Shown piece by piece: positions 39,949-48,315 of a stretch of 64,000 nucleotides of DNA; the stretch's first letter is position 1, and each line of letters begins with the position of its first letter. Below the pieces are notes generated by a model that saw nothing but the letters and a program-made list of their open reading frames with translations, ran no database searches and had not been told where the DNA came from. The stretch comes from an uncultured Massilia sp. (GTDB taxonomy: Bacteria > Pseudomonadota > Gammaproteobacteria > Burkholderiales > Burkholderiaceae_D). A program made the translations under genes and the position numbers. The stretch spans positions 124,001 to 188,000 of the forward strand of contig NZ_CAJYEB010000025.1 in NCBI RefSeq assembly GCF_913773735.1, in the 5' to 3' direction.

Positions 39949-40449
39949 TTACAGCGTGGCCAGCAGTTCCTGCTTGCGCATGGCCATTTCCTGGCCCAGC
40001 GCCACCAGGTCGAGGCCGCTCTTGCGGGCCTTCGGGAACATCTCTTCCTCTTCTTCCTCGACGTGGTGGTCGATCTGCTCGCCCAGCACCTTGACCTTGG
40101 CATCGTACAGGTCGTCTTCCGGCTTCATTTCCTGCAGCTGGCGGATCAGGTCCTTGGCCGAGGCGTGCTCGACGACGGCTTCGTCGACCATGTCCTCGGC
40201 ATCCTTGATCGCCTCGCGCACGGCCGGGTAGAAGATTTCCTCCTCGATCGTCGTGTGGGCGATCAGGGCCTTGCAGATCTTGTCCTTGAGTTTTTCCTTG
40301 GCCACCTTGGCGCGGTCGCCGAGCTGGTCGAACTGCTCGAACATGTCGGACACCTCGCGGTGGTCCTCGATCAGCATGGAGACGGCGTCCTGGACGCCGG
40401 GCATGGCGGCGGCGCGGGTACGGCCGGCGTTGGTTTGCTTGCTTGGCAT
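39949..40449 (-). CDS. hemerythrin HHE-domain protein
   Basis: This 166-residue helical protein has the HHE cation-binding pattern. His30, His65, Glu69 (HTTIEEE), His95 and the DHHVEEEE segment (His128/129, Glu133) can hold a di-iron centre. Bacterial relatives bind oxygen, protect iron-sulfur proteins from NO or peroxide, or sense oxygen and iron. AAAGGGAA lies upstream of the ATG. It ends six bases from the end of the REC-kinase gene in convergent orientation and diverges from a NarX-like kinase gene across 149 bp, so it may share control with that kinase. Confidence 0.87.
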   Translation of the reverse strand: MPSKQTNAGRTRAAAMPGVQDAVSMLIEDHREVSDMFEQFDQLGDRAKVAKEKLKDKICKALIAHTTIEEEIFYPAVREAIKDAEDMVDEAVVEHASAKDLIRQLQEMKPEDDLYDAKVKVLGEQIDHHVEEEEEEMFPKARKSGLDLVALGQEMAMRKQELLATL

Positions 40450-40598
40450 GGTAGTTCCCTTTCAGTGTGGGGCTGATGGAGTCCCCAGCATCCACCAAAA
40501 CGCCGGCGCTGACGGTTCGGCAACACACAGTCGATTCCTGCGCGCCGCCTCCCGGCCAGCTGTTGTATCATCCAAGGAAACATAATTTGGTTGCTTTC

Positions 40599-41309
40599 AT
40601 GAAAGTTCCGGCATCCCAACAATCCGCCCCCGAGCAGGACGACCCGGCGGCCCGCGCCGCCGAGCTGACCGAACTGCTGGCTCACCTGACCACGTGCTGG
40701 GACGAGGAGCGGCGCCTGCTGGCGCGGCGCCTGCACGACAGCCTGGGCTCGTCGATGACGGCGTTGACGATGCACCTGGGGCTGCTGACCCAGCACCTGC
40801 ACGAGCAGCCGCAGCGCGACCGCGCGGGCCAGATGAAGCAGTTGCTGAACACCATCATCGAAACCAACCGCAAGATGCAGCTGGCGCTGTGGAACGACAA
40901 GCTCGAATTCCTCGGCCCGAAGGCGGCGATCGCGGAACTGGTGAGCGACTGGGGCCGCGAACACGGCATCAAGGCGCGCATCAGCCTGCCCGACGAGGAT
41001 CCCGCCTATTCGCGCGCCCAGGGCGTGGCCCTGCTGCGCTGCGCCGAGGAAGGCTTGCGCAACGTGCTGGCGCACGCGCAGGCGACGGCGGTCGACGTGA
41101 TCCTCGACGACGACGGCGAACAGGCCATGCTGACGGTGCGCGACGACGGCGCGGGCGCGGCCCCGGACGCGCCGCTGCCCGCCGGCCGCCACGGCCTGCG
41201 CCTGCTGCGCGAACGGGCGCGCATGCTGGGCGGCACGCTCACGCTGGGCCCGGCGCCGGACGGCAAGGGCGCGGCGTTGACGCTGGTCTTCCCGAAACAG
41301 CAGGGTTGA
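40599..41309 (+). CDS. NarX/DegS-type soluble sensor histidine kinase
   Basis: This 236-residue kinase has a HisKA_3 dimerisation domain with the phosphoacceptor His46 in ARRLHDSLGSS. It is followed by an ATPase domain with CAEEGLRNVLAHAQAT (N box), DDGAG and GLRLLRERARMLGG. There is no membrane span and no separate sensor domain, only about 30 leader residues. Such kinases normally pair with a LuxR/NarL-type regulator, but none is adjacent, so the partner must be encoded elsewhere. The start at 40599 is chosen by domain fit; the ribosome binding site is weak. Confidence 0.82.
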   Translation: MKVPASQQSAPEQDDPAARAAELTELLAHLTTCWDEERRLLARRLHDSLGSSMTALTMHLGLLTQHLHEQPQRDRAGQMKQLLNTIIETNRKMQLALWNDKLEFLGPKAAIAELVSDWGREHGIKARISLPDEDPAYSRAQGVALLRCAEEGLRNVLAHAQATAVDVILDDDGEQAMLTVRDDGAGAAPDAPLPAGRHGLRLLRERARMLGGTLTLGPAPDGKGAALTLVFPKQQG

Positions 41310-41460
41310 CGTCACCCGCACCGCGGCCGACCGTCGGGTCGGCAGCGCCACCCTCCATGGCAATGCCCGCGCGTGCCGCGTGCCGCGTGCCGCGTGCATG
41401 CCCGCGGCCGGCCCCGAAGACGGCCGGCACGACCGGGCGTCACCGCAGCGGCACGCCACG

Positions 41461-42786
41461 TCAGTGCAGCTTGACGAGCGGCGTCGTGCGCCGGATCAGG
41501 AACCGCCCCAGCGCCATCAACCCGGTGCGCATCGTGCCCAGCACCGCCTTGTGGTGCAGCAGGTGCAGGCTCAGGTAGAACATGCGCGCCATCATCCCCT
41601 CGACGAACCAGCTGGCGCCGCGCAGCGACCCCATCAGGCTGCCGACCGTCGTCTGGTGGCCGATCGACACCAGCGAGCCGTAGTCGCGGTAGACGTAGGG
41701 CTGCTTCGGCGGCGGTTGGCCCGCCGCCATGTTCATGAACATCTTCAACAGGTAGTCGGCCTGCTGGTGCGCGGCCTGGGCGCGCGGCGGGACCGGCTTG
41801 CCCGCGCCGTCGGTGCAGGCGGCGCAGTCGCCCAGCGCGTACACGTCGGCGACGCCGGGCACGCGCAGGTGCGCGTCGACCTCGACCTGGCCGCCCTTGG
41901 CCGTGGGCAGGCCCAGCGTGGCGAGGAATTCCGGGGCGCGGATGCCGGCCGCCCACACGCACAGGTCGGCCGGATAGACGTTGCCCTTGTTGTCGCTGAC
42001 GTGGTCGCGCGCGATGCCGTCGACGCGGCAGTCGGCCACCACGCGGATCGCGCGCTGTTCGAGCAGGCGCGCCGCGGCGGCGGAAACGCGTTCGGGCAGC
42101 GGCGCCAGGATGCGCGGCGCGCCCTCCAGCAGCGTGATGCGCACGTCGCGCTGCACCTGCAGGCGGTTGAAACCGTAGGCGGCGTAGGCGCCGGAGGCTT
42201 CGCGCAATTCCGCCGCCAGCTCGACGCCGGTGGCGCCGCCGCCGATGATGACGATGTCCAGGCCGCCCGGCCCGCCACCCTGGCCGTCTTCCTTGTTGCG
42301 TTCGGCCTGGGCGAGCAGGCGCAGCAGGCGCAGGCGGAAGCGCTCGGCGTCCTCGGTGGCGTTCAGGGAAATGGTGTGCTCGCGCGCGCCCGGCACGCCG
42401 AAGTAGTTCGACGTGCTGCCCACCGCGATCACCAGCGCGCGGTAGCCGATGCGCCGCTCGGGCAGGACTTCCTCGCCGTCGGCGGCGGCCGTCACGGCGC
42501 CGACCGTCAGCGTCCTGGCGGCGGCGTCGAGCCCCGTCATGGCGCCGTAGACGAAGGTGAAACCGCGATCGTGGGCCAGCATCTGGTACGACAGGCCTTC
42601 CTGGTGGATGTCCAGCGTGCCGGCCGCCACCTCGTGCAGCGACGGCTTCCACACGTGATACTGGCGGCTGTCCACCAGCATGACCTTGCCGGGCCCGAGC
42701 CTGCGTCCCAGCTTGCAGGCCAGTTCCAGGCCGCCCGCCCCGCCCCCCACGATCACGATCTCGCTCTGCAACGCTTCCTCCCGCAC
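41461..42786 (-). CDS. ndh: type II NADH dehydrogenase (NDH-2) / FAD-dependent oxidoreductase
   Basis: This 441-residue flavoprotein has an FAD-binding fold at the N-terminus (EIVIVGGGAGGLELA), an NAD-binding fold in the middle (IVIIGGGATGVELAAEL), and VYALGDCAA near 300 for FAD. The C-terminal region, from GMMARMFYLSLHLLHH on, is hydrophobic and amphipathic and should attach it to the membrane. NDH-2 passes electrons from NADH to quinone without pumping protons. The start may be the GTG at 42786 or a TTG at 42771; the latter has GGGAGGA at a better distance. It stands alone. Confidence 0.87.
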   Translation of the reverse strand: MREEALQSEIVIVGGGAGGLELACKLGRRLGPGKVMLVDSRQYHVWKPSLHEVAAGTLDIHQEGLSYQMLAHDRGFTFVYGAMTGLDAAARTLTVGAVTAAADGEEVLPERRIGYRALVIAVGSTSNYFGVPGAREHTISLNATEDAERFRLRLLRLLAQAERNKEDGQGGGPGGLDIVIIGGGATGVELAAELREASGAYAAYGFNRLQVQRDVRITLLEGAPRILAPLPERVSAAAARLLEQRAIRVVADCRVDGIARDHVSDNKGNVYPADLCVWAAGIRAPEFLATLGLPTAKGGQVEVDAHLRVPGVADVYALGDCAACTDGAGKPVPPRAQAAHQQADYLLKMFMNMAAGQPPPKQPYVYRDYGSLVSIGHQTTVGSLMGSLRGASWFVEGMMARMFYLSLHLLHHKAVLGTMRTGLMALGRFLIRRTTPLVKLH

Positions 42787-42874
42787 CTGGCGTGTCCCGG
42801 GCGCGGGTGCGCCCGCCGGACCGACCGGGGCAGTGTACTACGGGGCGCGCGAAACGGCTGGTACCGCCGTGCCG

Positions 42875-43432
42875 TCAGCGGTCGTGGCCGCGGCCGGGTC
42901 CACCGTGGCCGGGGCCGCCATGACCCGGGCCGCCGTGGCCGGGACCACCATGGCCGGGACCGCCATGGGGCGGCCCGTCGTGGCGCGGACCGCCGTGGTG
43001 CGGCCCGCGGTCCCAGCCGCCGTGCGGGCCGTGGTGCGGACGCGGACCGTAGTCGCGGTACTCGACGCGCTCGACCACGCGCACCGGGCGGCCGTGGTAG
43101 TGCTCGCGCCAGCGCGGCACGTAGGTGTTGCGGTACCAGTCGTCGCGCACGAACAGCACCGGACGGCCGCAGGCGCCGTAGCGGCCGCAGTAGCGCGACC
43201 AGTGGCGCCGATGGTCGACCGGCACGCGCAGGTAGATCGGTTCGGCGACGTAGTTCGGGGCCGGCGCGATGATGACCGGGCGCGGCGCGTACAGCACCGG
43301 CTGCGGCGCGAAGTCGCCGACGTCGATGCGGCCGTAGAAGCCGGGCTGGCCGATGCTGACGCTGACGTTGGTCTGGGCCTGGGCCGGGAGGGCGGACGCG
43401 CACAGCGCGAGACCGAGGACGATGGATTTCAT
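42875..43432 (-). CDS. exported protein with C-terminal GPGHG repeats
   Basis: This 185-residue protein has a clean signal peptide (MKSIVLGLALCASALPAQA) and a mature part that opens VSVSIGQPGFYGRIDVGDF. It continues with Pro/Val-rich and Arg/Tyr-rich segments and ends in a His/Gly/Pro-rich tail with repeated GGPGH units. Similar secreted proteins are common in Burkholderiales but their function is unknown. The histidine-rich tail could bind metals. AGAGG lies upstream of the ATG at 43432. Two cysteines in the middle (YCGRYGACGR) could form a disulfide in the periplasm. Confidence 0.75.
   Translation of the reverse strand: MKSIVLGLALCASALPAQAQTNVSVSIGQPGFYGRIDVGDFAPQPVLYAPRPVIIAPAPNYVAEPIYLRVPVDHRRHWSRYCGRYGACGRPVLFVRDDWYRNTYVPRWREHYHGRPVRVVERVEYRDYGPRPHHGPHGGWDRGPHHGGPRHDGPPHGGPGHGGPGHGGPGHGGPGHGGPGRGHDR
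42884..42970 (-). repeat. tandem repeats encoding GGPGH units
   Basis: The last 30 or so codons of the exported protein contain four or five near-identical 15-base units that encode GGPGH. The repeats are similar at the DNA level (CATGGCCGGGACC-like on the plus strand), so copy number could change by slippage. Confidence 0.7.
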
Positions 43433-43627
43433 GGTTGCCTCTGGTAGGAAAGCTGGAAGTGTGTCGAGTTTATCGCATGGAATATTACAGTTCCGTTCGT
43501 TGCAACACATCCTTACATTGTCGGGCACGCTGTTACCAATGCGGCGCGCCCGTTGCTCCGCTTTATCGGGTGTATCCGCCACGTAGCGTGCGCGCGCCCG
43601 GCCCACGTCGCGGCTACCATCCGCAGG

Positions 43628-44713
43628 ATGACTATCGACAGGGAAACCGCAAACCGCATCGCCGTGCTGCGCCCGCTGCTGATCTTCGGCGTGGTGTTCC
43701 TGCACGTGCCGGGCCAGGTGGACCAGGCCAGCCTGCTGGGCCACGGCTGGTTCGACTACCTGTCCGGCTTCTTCCAGCTCGGCCTGTTCCGCGGCACCGT
43801 CCCGACGCTGACGCTGATCGCCGGCTTCCTGCTGTATCGCGCCGGCCTCGACCTCGTGCCGGGCAAGCTCTACCGCAAGAAGGCGCGCACGATCGGCATC
43901 CCCTTCCTGGTCTTCAACGTGGCCCTGGCGCTGATGGCGGCGGCGATCCAGGCGCGCTTCGACCTCGTCTTCATGCGCGACCTGGTCGGGGTGGCGCCGC
44001 GCGACTGGATCAATGCGCTGTTCGGCGTCAAGGCGGTGCCCTTCAACTACCCGCTTTACTTCCTGCGCGACCTGATGGTGCTGATCGCCCTGGCCCCGCT
44101 GCTCGGCTGGTTCCTGCGCCGGCGGCCGTTGGTCGGCGTGCTGCTGGTGGCGCTGGTGTTCGGCTGCGGCTTCGACGGCTGGCTGATCCGGCGCGACAGC
44201 AGCGCCGTCATGTTCGCCATCGGCGGCTGGCTGGCGCTGGCGGACCGCGACCTGCTGGCGGCCGACCGCCTGGCCGTGCCCGCGGCGGTGCTGCTGGTCC
44301 TGCTGTGCGCCGCGTTGCCCGCGCTGCGCATCGACGACAACACCTTCCTCGTCTACACGGCGCCCTTCCTGATCTGGCCGGCCGTCGCGCTGCTGCGCGG
44401 CACCGCCCTGTGGCCGCTGGCGCTACGCATGAGCAAGTACAGCTTCTTCGTGTTCGTGGCCCACGCGCCGCTGCAGGAACTGCTGTACTGGGGCTACGTC
44501 CACCTGCGCCGCACGGTGCCGATTCCCTACGAGGCGTTCTGGTTCCTCGGGCCGGTGCTGACGATCGGCATCCTGGTCGCCGTCTACCACGGCGCGATGC
44601 GGGTGGCGCCGCGCGCCTTCAACGCCGTCATCGGCGCGCGCGCCGGCAAGGCGCGGCCGGGCGAGGCGCACGCGGACGACGCCGGGGCGAAGGCGCTGTC
44701 GCGCGCCGGCTGA
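43628..44713 (+). CDS. acyltransferase 3 family membrane protein
   Basis: This 361-residue protein has about ten membrane segments and fits the acyltransferase 3 family, whose members add acyl groups to surface sugars or other envelope molecules. The N-terminal ETANRIAVLRPLLIFGVVFLHVPG contains the family's conserved Arg in a first span and a His near 26 (FLHVPG). A later YSFFVFVAHAPLQELL has the conserved C-terminal histidine region. No neighbour reveals the acceptor. The start at 43628 fits the family; the ribosome binding site is poor. Confidence 0.8.
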   Translation: MTIDRETANRIAVLRPLLIFGVVFLHVPGQVDQASLLGHGWFDYLSGFFQLGLFRGTVPTLTLIAGFLLYRAGLDLVPGKLYRKKARTIGIPFLVFNVALALMAAAIQARFDLVFMRDLVGVAPRDWINALFGVKAVPFNYPLYFLRDLMVLIALAPLLGWFLRRRPLVGVLLVALVFGCGFDGWLIRRDSSAVMFAIGGWLALADRDLLAADRLAVPAAVLLVLLCAALPALRIDDNTFLVYTAPFLIWPAVALLRGTALWPLALRMSKYSFFVFVAHAPLQELLYWGYVHLRRTVPIPYEAFWFLGPVLTIGILVAVYHGAMRVAPRAFNAVIGARAGKARPGEAHADDAGAKALSRAG

Positions 44714-44810
44714 ACGTGGCGCGTGCAAGAAAGCAACAGATCATCATCCCATGCTGGGCGGGGGCGAACGGCGACGGCTACAATCGCCGCTTTCACCTTC
44801 GGAAACAACA

Positions 44811-45491
44811 ATGTTTGCAAAACAAATCGCGCTGGCGGGTGCCGCGCTCCTGTTGTCGGCCGGCGCCAGCGCCCAGGTCGGCATTACCGCGGACCTCGGC
44901 ACGACCGGCGTGGGCGCCCACCTCGTGGTGCCGATGGAGACCTACCTGAACGGCCGTTTCGGCATCAACTATTTCAAGCACGACTTCAGCAAGACCTCGG
45001 GCAGCGTCGCCTACGACGTCGACGGCAAGCTGCAGTCGGTCGACATCCTGTTCGACTGGTACCTGCGCGAAGGCAGCAGCTTCCACGTCACCGGCGGCGT
45101 GCTGTACAACGGCAACCGCCTGGACGCCCATGCCAAGCCGAACGCCAACGGCACCTTCGCGCTGAACGGCACCGGCTACACGACGGCGAACATCGGCGGC
45201 CTGAACGGCACGGTCGACTACCGCAAGGCGGCGCCCTACATCGGCATCGGCTGGGGCAACCCGCTGGCCGGCGCGAAGAACGGCCGCGGCTGGAGCTTCA
45301 ACAGCGACATCGGCGTGTTCTACATGGGCAACCCGAACGTCAAGCTGGTCAACTGGAGCTGCACGCTCGGCACCACCGGCTGCGCCACGCTGGCCAAGAA
45401 CATCGAGGTCGAGCGCGTCAAGCTGCAGGAAGACTTCGACGACCTGAAGGTGTATCCGGTCCTGCGCGCCAGCGTCAGCTACGCGTTCTGA
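44811..45491 (+). CDS. outer membrane beta-barrel protein
   Basis: This 226-residue protein has a signal peptide cleaved after AGASA and a mature part of alternating hydrophobic strands, ending in a C-terminal Phe (LRASVSYAF), the outer membrane assembly signal. It looks like a small eight-stranded barrel. Two cysteines (SCTLGTTGC) could form a loop disulfide. No transport or adhesion function can be assigned. The ribosome binding site GGAAA is weak. It is followed by a small lipoprotein gene. Confidence 0.8.
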   Translation: MFAKQIALAGAALLLSAGASAQVGITADLGTTGVGAHLVVPMETYLNGRFGINYFKHDFSKTSGSVAYDVDGKLQSVDILFDWYLREGSSFHVTGGVLYNGNRLDAHAKPNANGTFALNGTGYTTANIGGLNGTVDYRKAAPYIGIGWGNPLAGAKNGRGWSFNSDIGVFYMGNPNVKLVNWSCTLGTTGCATLAKNIEVERVKLQEDFDDLKVYPVLRASVSYAF

Positions 45492-45562
45492 ACCCGCGGC
45501 GCGCTGCGGCGCGCCGCCGTCCGCGCCGTTCGACTACGATGTCCCTCCAGGAGGCATCGATC

Positions 45563-45691
45563 ATGAACAAGCATCCGTTGCGCTGGAGCGTACTGGCGGC
45601 AGCCTGCCTGCTGCTGGTGGCGTGCCAGGACCGGCGCGAGCCGGTCAAGCCCACCGTCGATCCGGGCGCCGTGGTCGCTCAGGCGGCCTGA
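45563..45691 (+). CDS. 42-residue lipoprotein
   Basis: A strong ribosome binding site (CAGGAGG, 45548-45554) precedes an ATG that opens MNKHPLRWSVLAAACLLL, followed by the lipobox LLVAC at about 17-21 and a short polar tail. The mature peptide would be only about 22 residues anchored by a lipidated Cys. Small lipoproteins of this kind are common and of unknown role. It follows the beta-barrel gene by 71 bp and may be co-transcribed. Confidence 0.7.
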   Translation: MNKHPLRWSVLAAACLLLVACQDRREPVKPTVDPGAVVAQAA

Positions 45692-45790
45692 TCCAGGCGA
45701 CCCGAGCCAGGCCGCCCTCTTCCACACGCGCCTGGCACGCCCGGCGCGCGGCACGGTACACTGTCGCCTTTTGCACGGTACCCTTCTCCC

Positions 45791-47053
45791 ATGTCGTTTG
45801 CCTCGCTCGGCCTGATCGACCAGATCACGCGCACACTCGCCGCACTGCACTACCACACGCCCACCGCCGTCCAGGCCCAGGCGATCCCGGCCGTCCTCGC
45901 GGGACGCGACGTGATGGCCGCCGCCCAGACCGGCACCGGCAAGACCGCCGGCTTCACCCTGCCGCTGCTGCAACGCCTCGTCATGGACGGCGGCCAGGTC
46001 GCCAGCAACAGCGTGCGCGCCCTCGTGCTGGTGCCGACGCGCGAACTGGCCGAACAGGTCCATGAAAGCGTGCGCGCTTATGGCGCCGGCCTGCCGCTGC
46101 GCACGATGGTTGCCTATGGCGGGGTCAGCATCAATCCGCAGATGATGCGCCTGCGCAAGGGCGTCGACCTGATGGTGGCCACGCCGGGCCGTCTGCTCGA
46201 CCTGCAGCGCCAGAACGCCGTGCGCTTCGACCGGGTGCAGGCGCTGGTGCTGGACGAGGCCGACCGCATGCTCGACCTGGGCTTTTCGCGCGACATCGAC
46301 AAGCTGATGGCGCTGCTGCCGGACAAGCGCCAGACGCTGCTGTTCTCGGCGACGTTCTCGGATCCGATCCGCGCGCTGGCCGGCAAGCTGCTGCACGACC
46401 CGGTGAACATCGAGGCGACGCCGCGCAACACGACGGTAAGGGCGATCCGCCAATGGATCGTCCCGGTCGACAAGAAGCGCAAGCCGGAACTGTTCCTGCA
46501 CCTGCTCGCGCGCCACGGCTGGGGCCAGGTACTGGCCTTCGTCAAGACCCGCAAGGGCGTCGACGAGCTGGTCGGCCTGCTCGACGCGAAGGGCCTGGCC
46601 AGCGACGCGATCCACGGCGACAAGCCGCAGCCGGCGCGCCTGCGCGCGCTTGAGCGCTTCAAGGCGGGCGAGGTCCGCATCCTGGTGGCGACCGACGTCG
46701 CCGCGCGCGGCCTGGACATCGACGAGCTGCCCGTGGTCGTCAACGTCGACCTGCCGATCGTGGCCGAGGACTACGTCCACCGCACCGGCCGCACCGGCCG
46801 CGCCGGCGCCTCGGGCGAGGCGGTGTCGCTGGTGTGCGCCGACGAGGTCCAGCTGCTGGCCGCGATCGAGGCGCTGACCGGCCAGGTCCTGCCGCGCCAG
46901 GAAGAAGCCGGCTTCGAGGCCGAGCACCGCGTGCCGCAGACGAACGCCGGCGGCCAGGTCGTCAAGAAGCCCAAGAAACCGAAAAAGAGCAAACAGGAAA
47001 AGGCCCGCGCCGACGCCCCCGTCGTGCAGGAAGACGTGCGTTTCCGCCGTTGA
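45791..47053 (+). CDS. rhlE: DEAD-box RNA helicase, RhlE type
   Basis: This 420-residue ATP-dependent RNA helicase has the full motif set: Q motif region TPTAVQAQAIP, Walker A AAQTGTGKT, PTRELAEQV, VATPGRL, DEAD as VLDEADRMLD, SAT in LLFSATF, and HRTGRTGRAG. The C-terminal tail is short and lysine-rich (KKPKKPKKSKQ), as in RhlE, and probably binds RNA. It is likely active in ribosome assembly or mRNA decay, often at low temperature. Two hairpins lie directly after the stop codon. Confidence 0.92.
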   Translation: MSFASLGLIDQITRTLAALHYHTPTAVQAQAIPAVLAGRDVMAAAQTGTGKTAGFTLPLLQRLVMDGGQVASNSVRALVLVPTRELAEQVHESVRAYGAGLPLRTMVAYGGVSINPQMMRLRKGVDLMVATPGRLLDLQRQNAVRFDRVQALVLDEADRMLDLGFSRDIDKLMALLPDKRQTLLFSATFSDPIRALAGKLLHDPVNIEATPRNTTVRAIRQWIVPVDKKRKPELFLHLLARHGWGQVLAFVKTRKGVDELVGLLDAKGLASDAIHGDKPQPARLRALERFKAGEVRILVATDVAARGLDIDELPVVVNVDLPIVAEDYVHRTGRTGRAGASGEAVSLVCADEVQLLAAIEALTGQVLPRQEEAGFEAEHRVPQTNAGGQVVKKPKKPKKSKQEKARADAPVVQEDVRFRR

Positions 47054-47086
47054 AAGAACCTTTCATTTCAATGTATATATTGAAAT
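47051..47086 (+). repeat. two adjacent hairpins at the 3' end of the helicase gene
   Basis: TGAAAG/CTTTCA (47051-47056 and 47060-47065, loop AAC) is followed by ATTTCAAT/ATTGAAAT (47065-47072 and 47079-47086, loop GTATAT). The first begins at the helicase stop codon. They are AT-rich, unlike the surrounding DNA, and lack a T run. They may slow RNA decay or bind a regulator. Confidence 0.5.
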
Positions 47087-47254
47087 TTCCTGTCATCACC
47101 TTGACGTCAGCGCAGGTTGGCGCCCGTGCGCACGCATCGCGCCAGCGTTCGTCCAGGCCAGCGACCGGCGGCCCGCATCGGGTGACGGGCCGGTACGACG
47201 TCATGCAGGACAAGACGGTGCCGCCGGCAGAACGCCGGTACCGGTCGCGACCGC

Positions 47255-47488
47255 CTACCTGGTCCGCTCCAGCAGCTTGTTCGACGGCGCCAGCGCCAGC
47301 ACGAGCAGCCACCCGGCGAGCGAGGCGGCGCGCTGCACGCCGGTAAAGCACAGGACGTACAGCAGCCATTGCGCCGCGTTGTAGGGATGCGCGATGGTCG
47401 CCTGGTCCATCACGACGGTGGTGACCACTGCCGCCAGCGCGCTCGTCGGGGCGATGAACCACCATTGCCGCTCCAGTCTCGATGCCAT
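47255..47488 (-). CDS. small two-span membrane protein
   Basis: A 77-residue frame beginning MASRLERQWWFIAP has two hydrophobic segments, at about 9-26 and 38-68, separated by a polar turn (DQATIAHPYN). No family is recognised. Codon use fits a real gene, and AAGGCAAGG lies upstream of the ATG, but support is limited to topology. It is divergent from the PH-domain gene. Confidence 0.5.
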   Translation of the reverse strand: MASRLERQWWFIAPTSALAAVVTTVVMDQATIAHPYNAAQWLLYVLCFTGVQRAASLAGWLLVLALAPSNKLLERTR

Positions 47489-47637
47489 GCCTTGCCTTGT
47501 TCCATGCCGTTGGGGGGAACCAAGTCTACCGCATCCGCCCCCCCGCAAAACGCGCACAAAATCACCGCGGCACCCGTACTGGATTTACTTGCAGAAACTG
47601 GCATACACTGGTGCACGTCCCGACTCCCCTCGATGCC

Positions 47638-48165
47638 ATGTCGCCCGATCCCATCCCCCTGCGCGCCCGCTTCAACCCGCTGATCAAGCCCTTCCTGGTG
47701 CTGAAGATCGGCCTCACGATGGCCTGCACGATCGTCGGCATTCCGCTGGCGCTGGCCTGGTTCCTGGGCGTCGGCCGCTGGTGGGCGCAGCATTATTTCG
47801 AGCGACTCGAATGCCAGCTGGGCGAGCGCCACCTGCGCTTTCGCAAGGGCATCCTGGTCACGACCGAGAAAACGATCCCGCTCGAGAACATCCAGGACGT
47901 CACCTTCATCGAAGGCCCGATCCTGCGCCACTTCCACCTGAGCACCCTGAAGTTCGAGACGGCCGGGCACAGCGCCGGACAGGCCGCCGACATGCACCTG
48001 ACCGGCATCGTCGACGCCCAGGCGTTCCGCGCGCGCATCCTGCGGGCGCGCGACGCCCTGCGCGACGCGCCGCAACGGCGCGAAGACGACGCCCAGCTCG
48101 CCGTGCTGCGTTCGATCGAGTCGAAGCTGGGCGAAATCGCCGACCTGCTGCGCACCCGGCCCTAG
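47638..48165 (+). CDS. membrane protein with bacterial PH (bPH2/YdbT-like) domain
   Basis: This 175-residue protein has a membrane hairpin at about 20-45 (LKIGLTMACTIVGIPLALAWF) and a bPH2-type domain with ERHLRFRKGILVTTEKTIPLENIQDV, which is diagnostic. A C-terminal helix follows. Such proteins are inner-membrane proteins of unknown function, some linked to stress or envelope processes. It starts at the ATG at 47638, chosen by homology, since no good ribosome binding site is present. It is probably monocistronic. Confidence 0.8.
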   Translation: MSPDPIPLRARFNPLIKPFLVLKIGLTMACTIVGIPLALAWFLGVGRWWAQHYFERLECQLGERHLRFRKGILVTTEKTIPLENIQDVTFIEGPILRHFHLSTLKFETAGHSAGQAADMHLTGIVDAQAFRARILRARDALRDAPQRREDDAQLAVLRSIESKLGEIADLLRTRP

Positions 48166-48253
48166 CACCAATACTCCTGGTAACAGAATGTACTAACAGG
48201 CAACACCTCTTCACTCTGACAGGACACCGAGAAGTTTCCGGACTGTATAAATA

Positions 48254-48279
48254 TGTCGCGCATCATAGGATGCGCGACA
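48254..48279. promoter_or_regulatory. perfect 11-bp inverted repeat upstream of lodA
   Basis: TGTCGCGCATC (48254-48264) and GATGCGCGACA (48269-48279) are perfect complements around the four-base loop ATAG. The repeat lies 36 bases before the lodA GTG and just after a TATAAA-like sequence (48246-48251). It may be an operator for a dimeric repressor or, if transcribed, a stable hairpin in the leader that controls translation. Confidence 0.55.
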
Positions 48280-48315
48280 CATTCCGGCATCACTCCTTTA
48301 CCTGAAAGGGCCGTC

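Noticed and set aside
40563-40586. TTGTAT and CATAAT as a promoter for the NarX-type kinase.
   Set aside because: The spacing is 12 bases, too short for a sigma-70 promoter.
48246-48251. TATAAA with CTGACA (48216-48221) as the lodA promoter.
   Set aside because: The spacing is 24 bases, too long; the -10-like hexamer alone is weak evidence.
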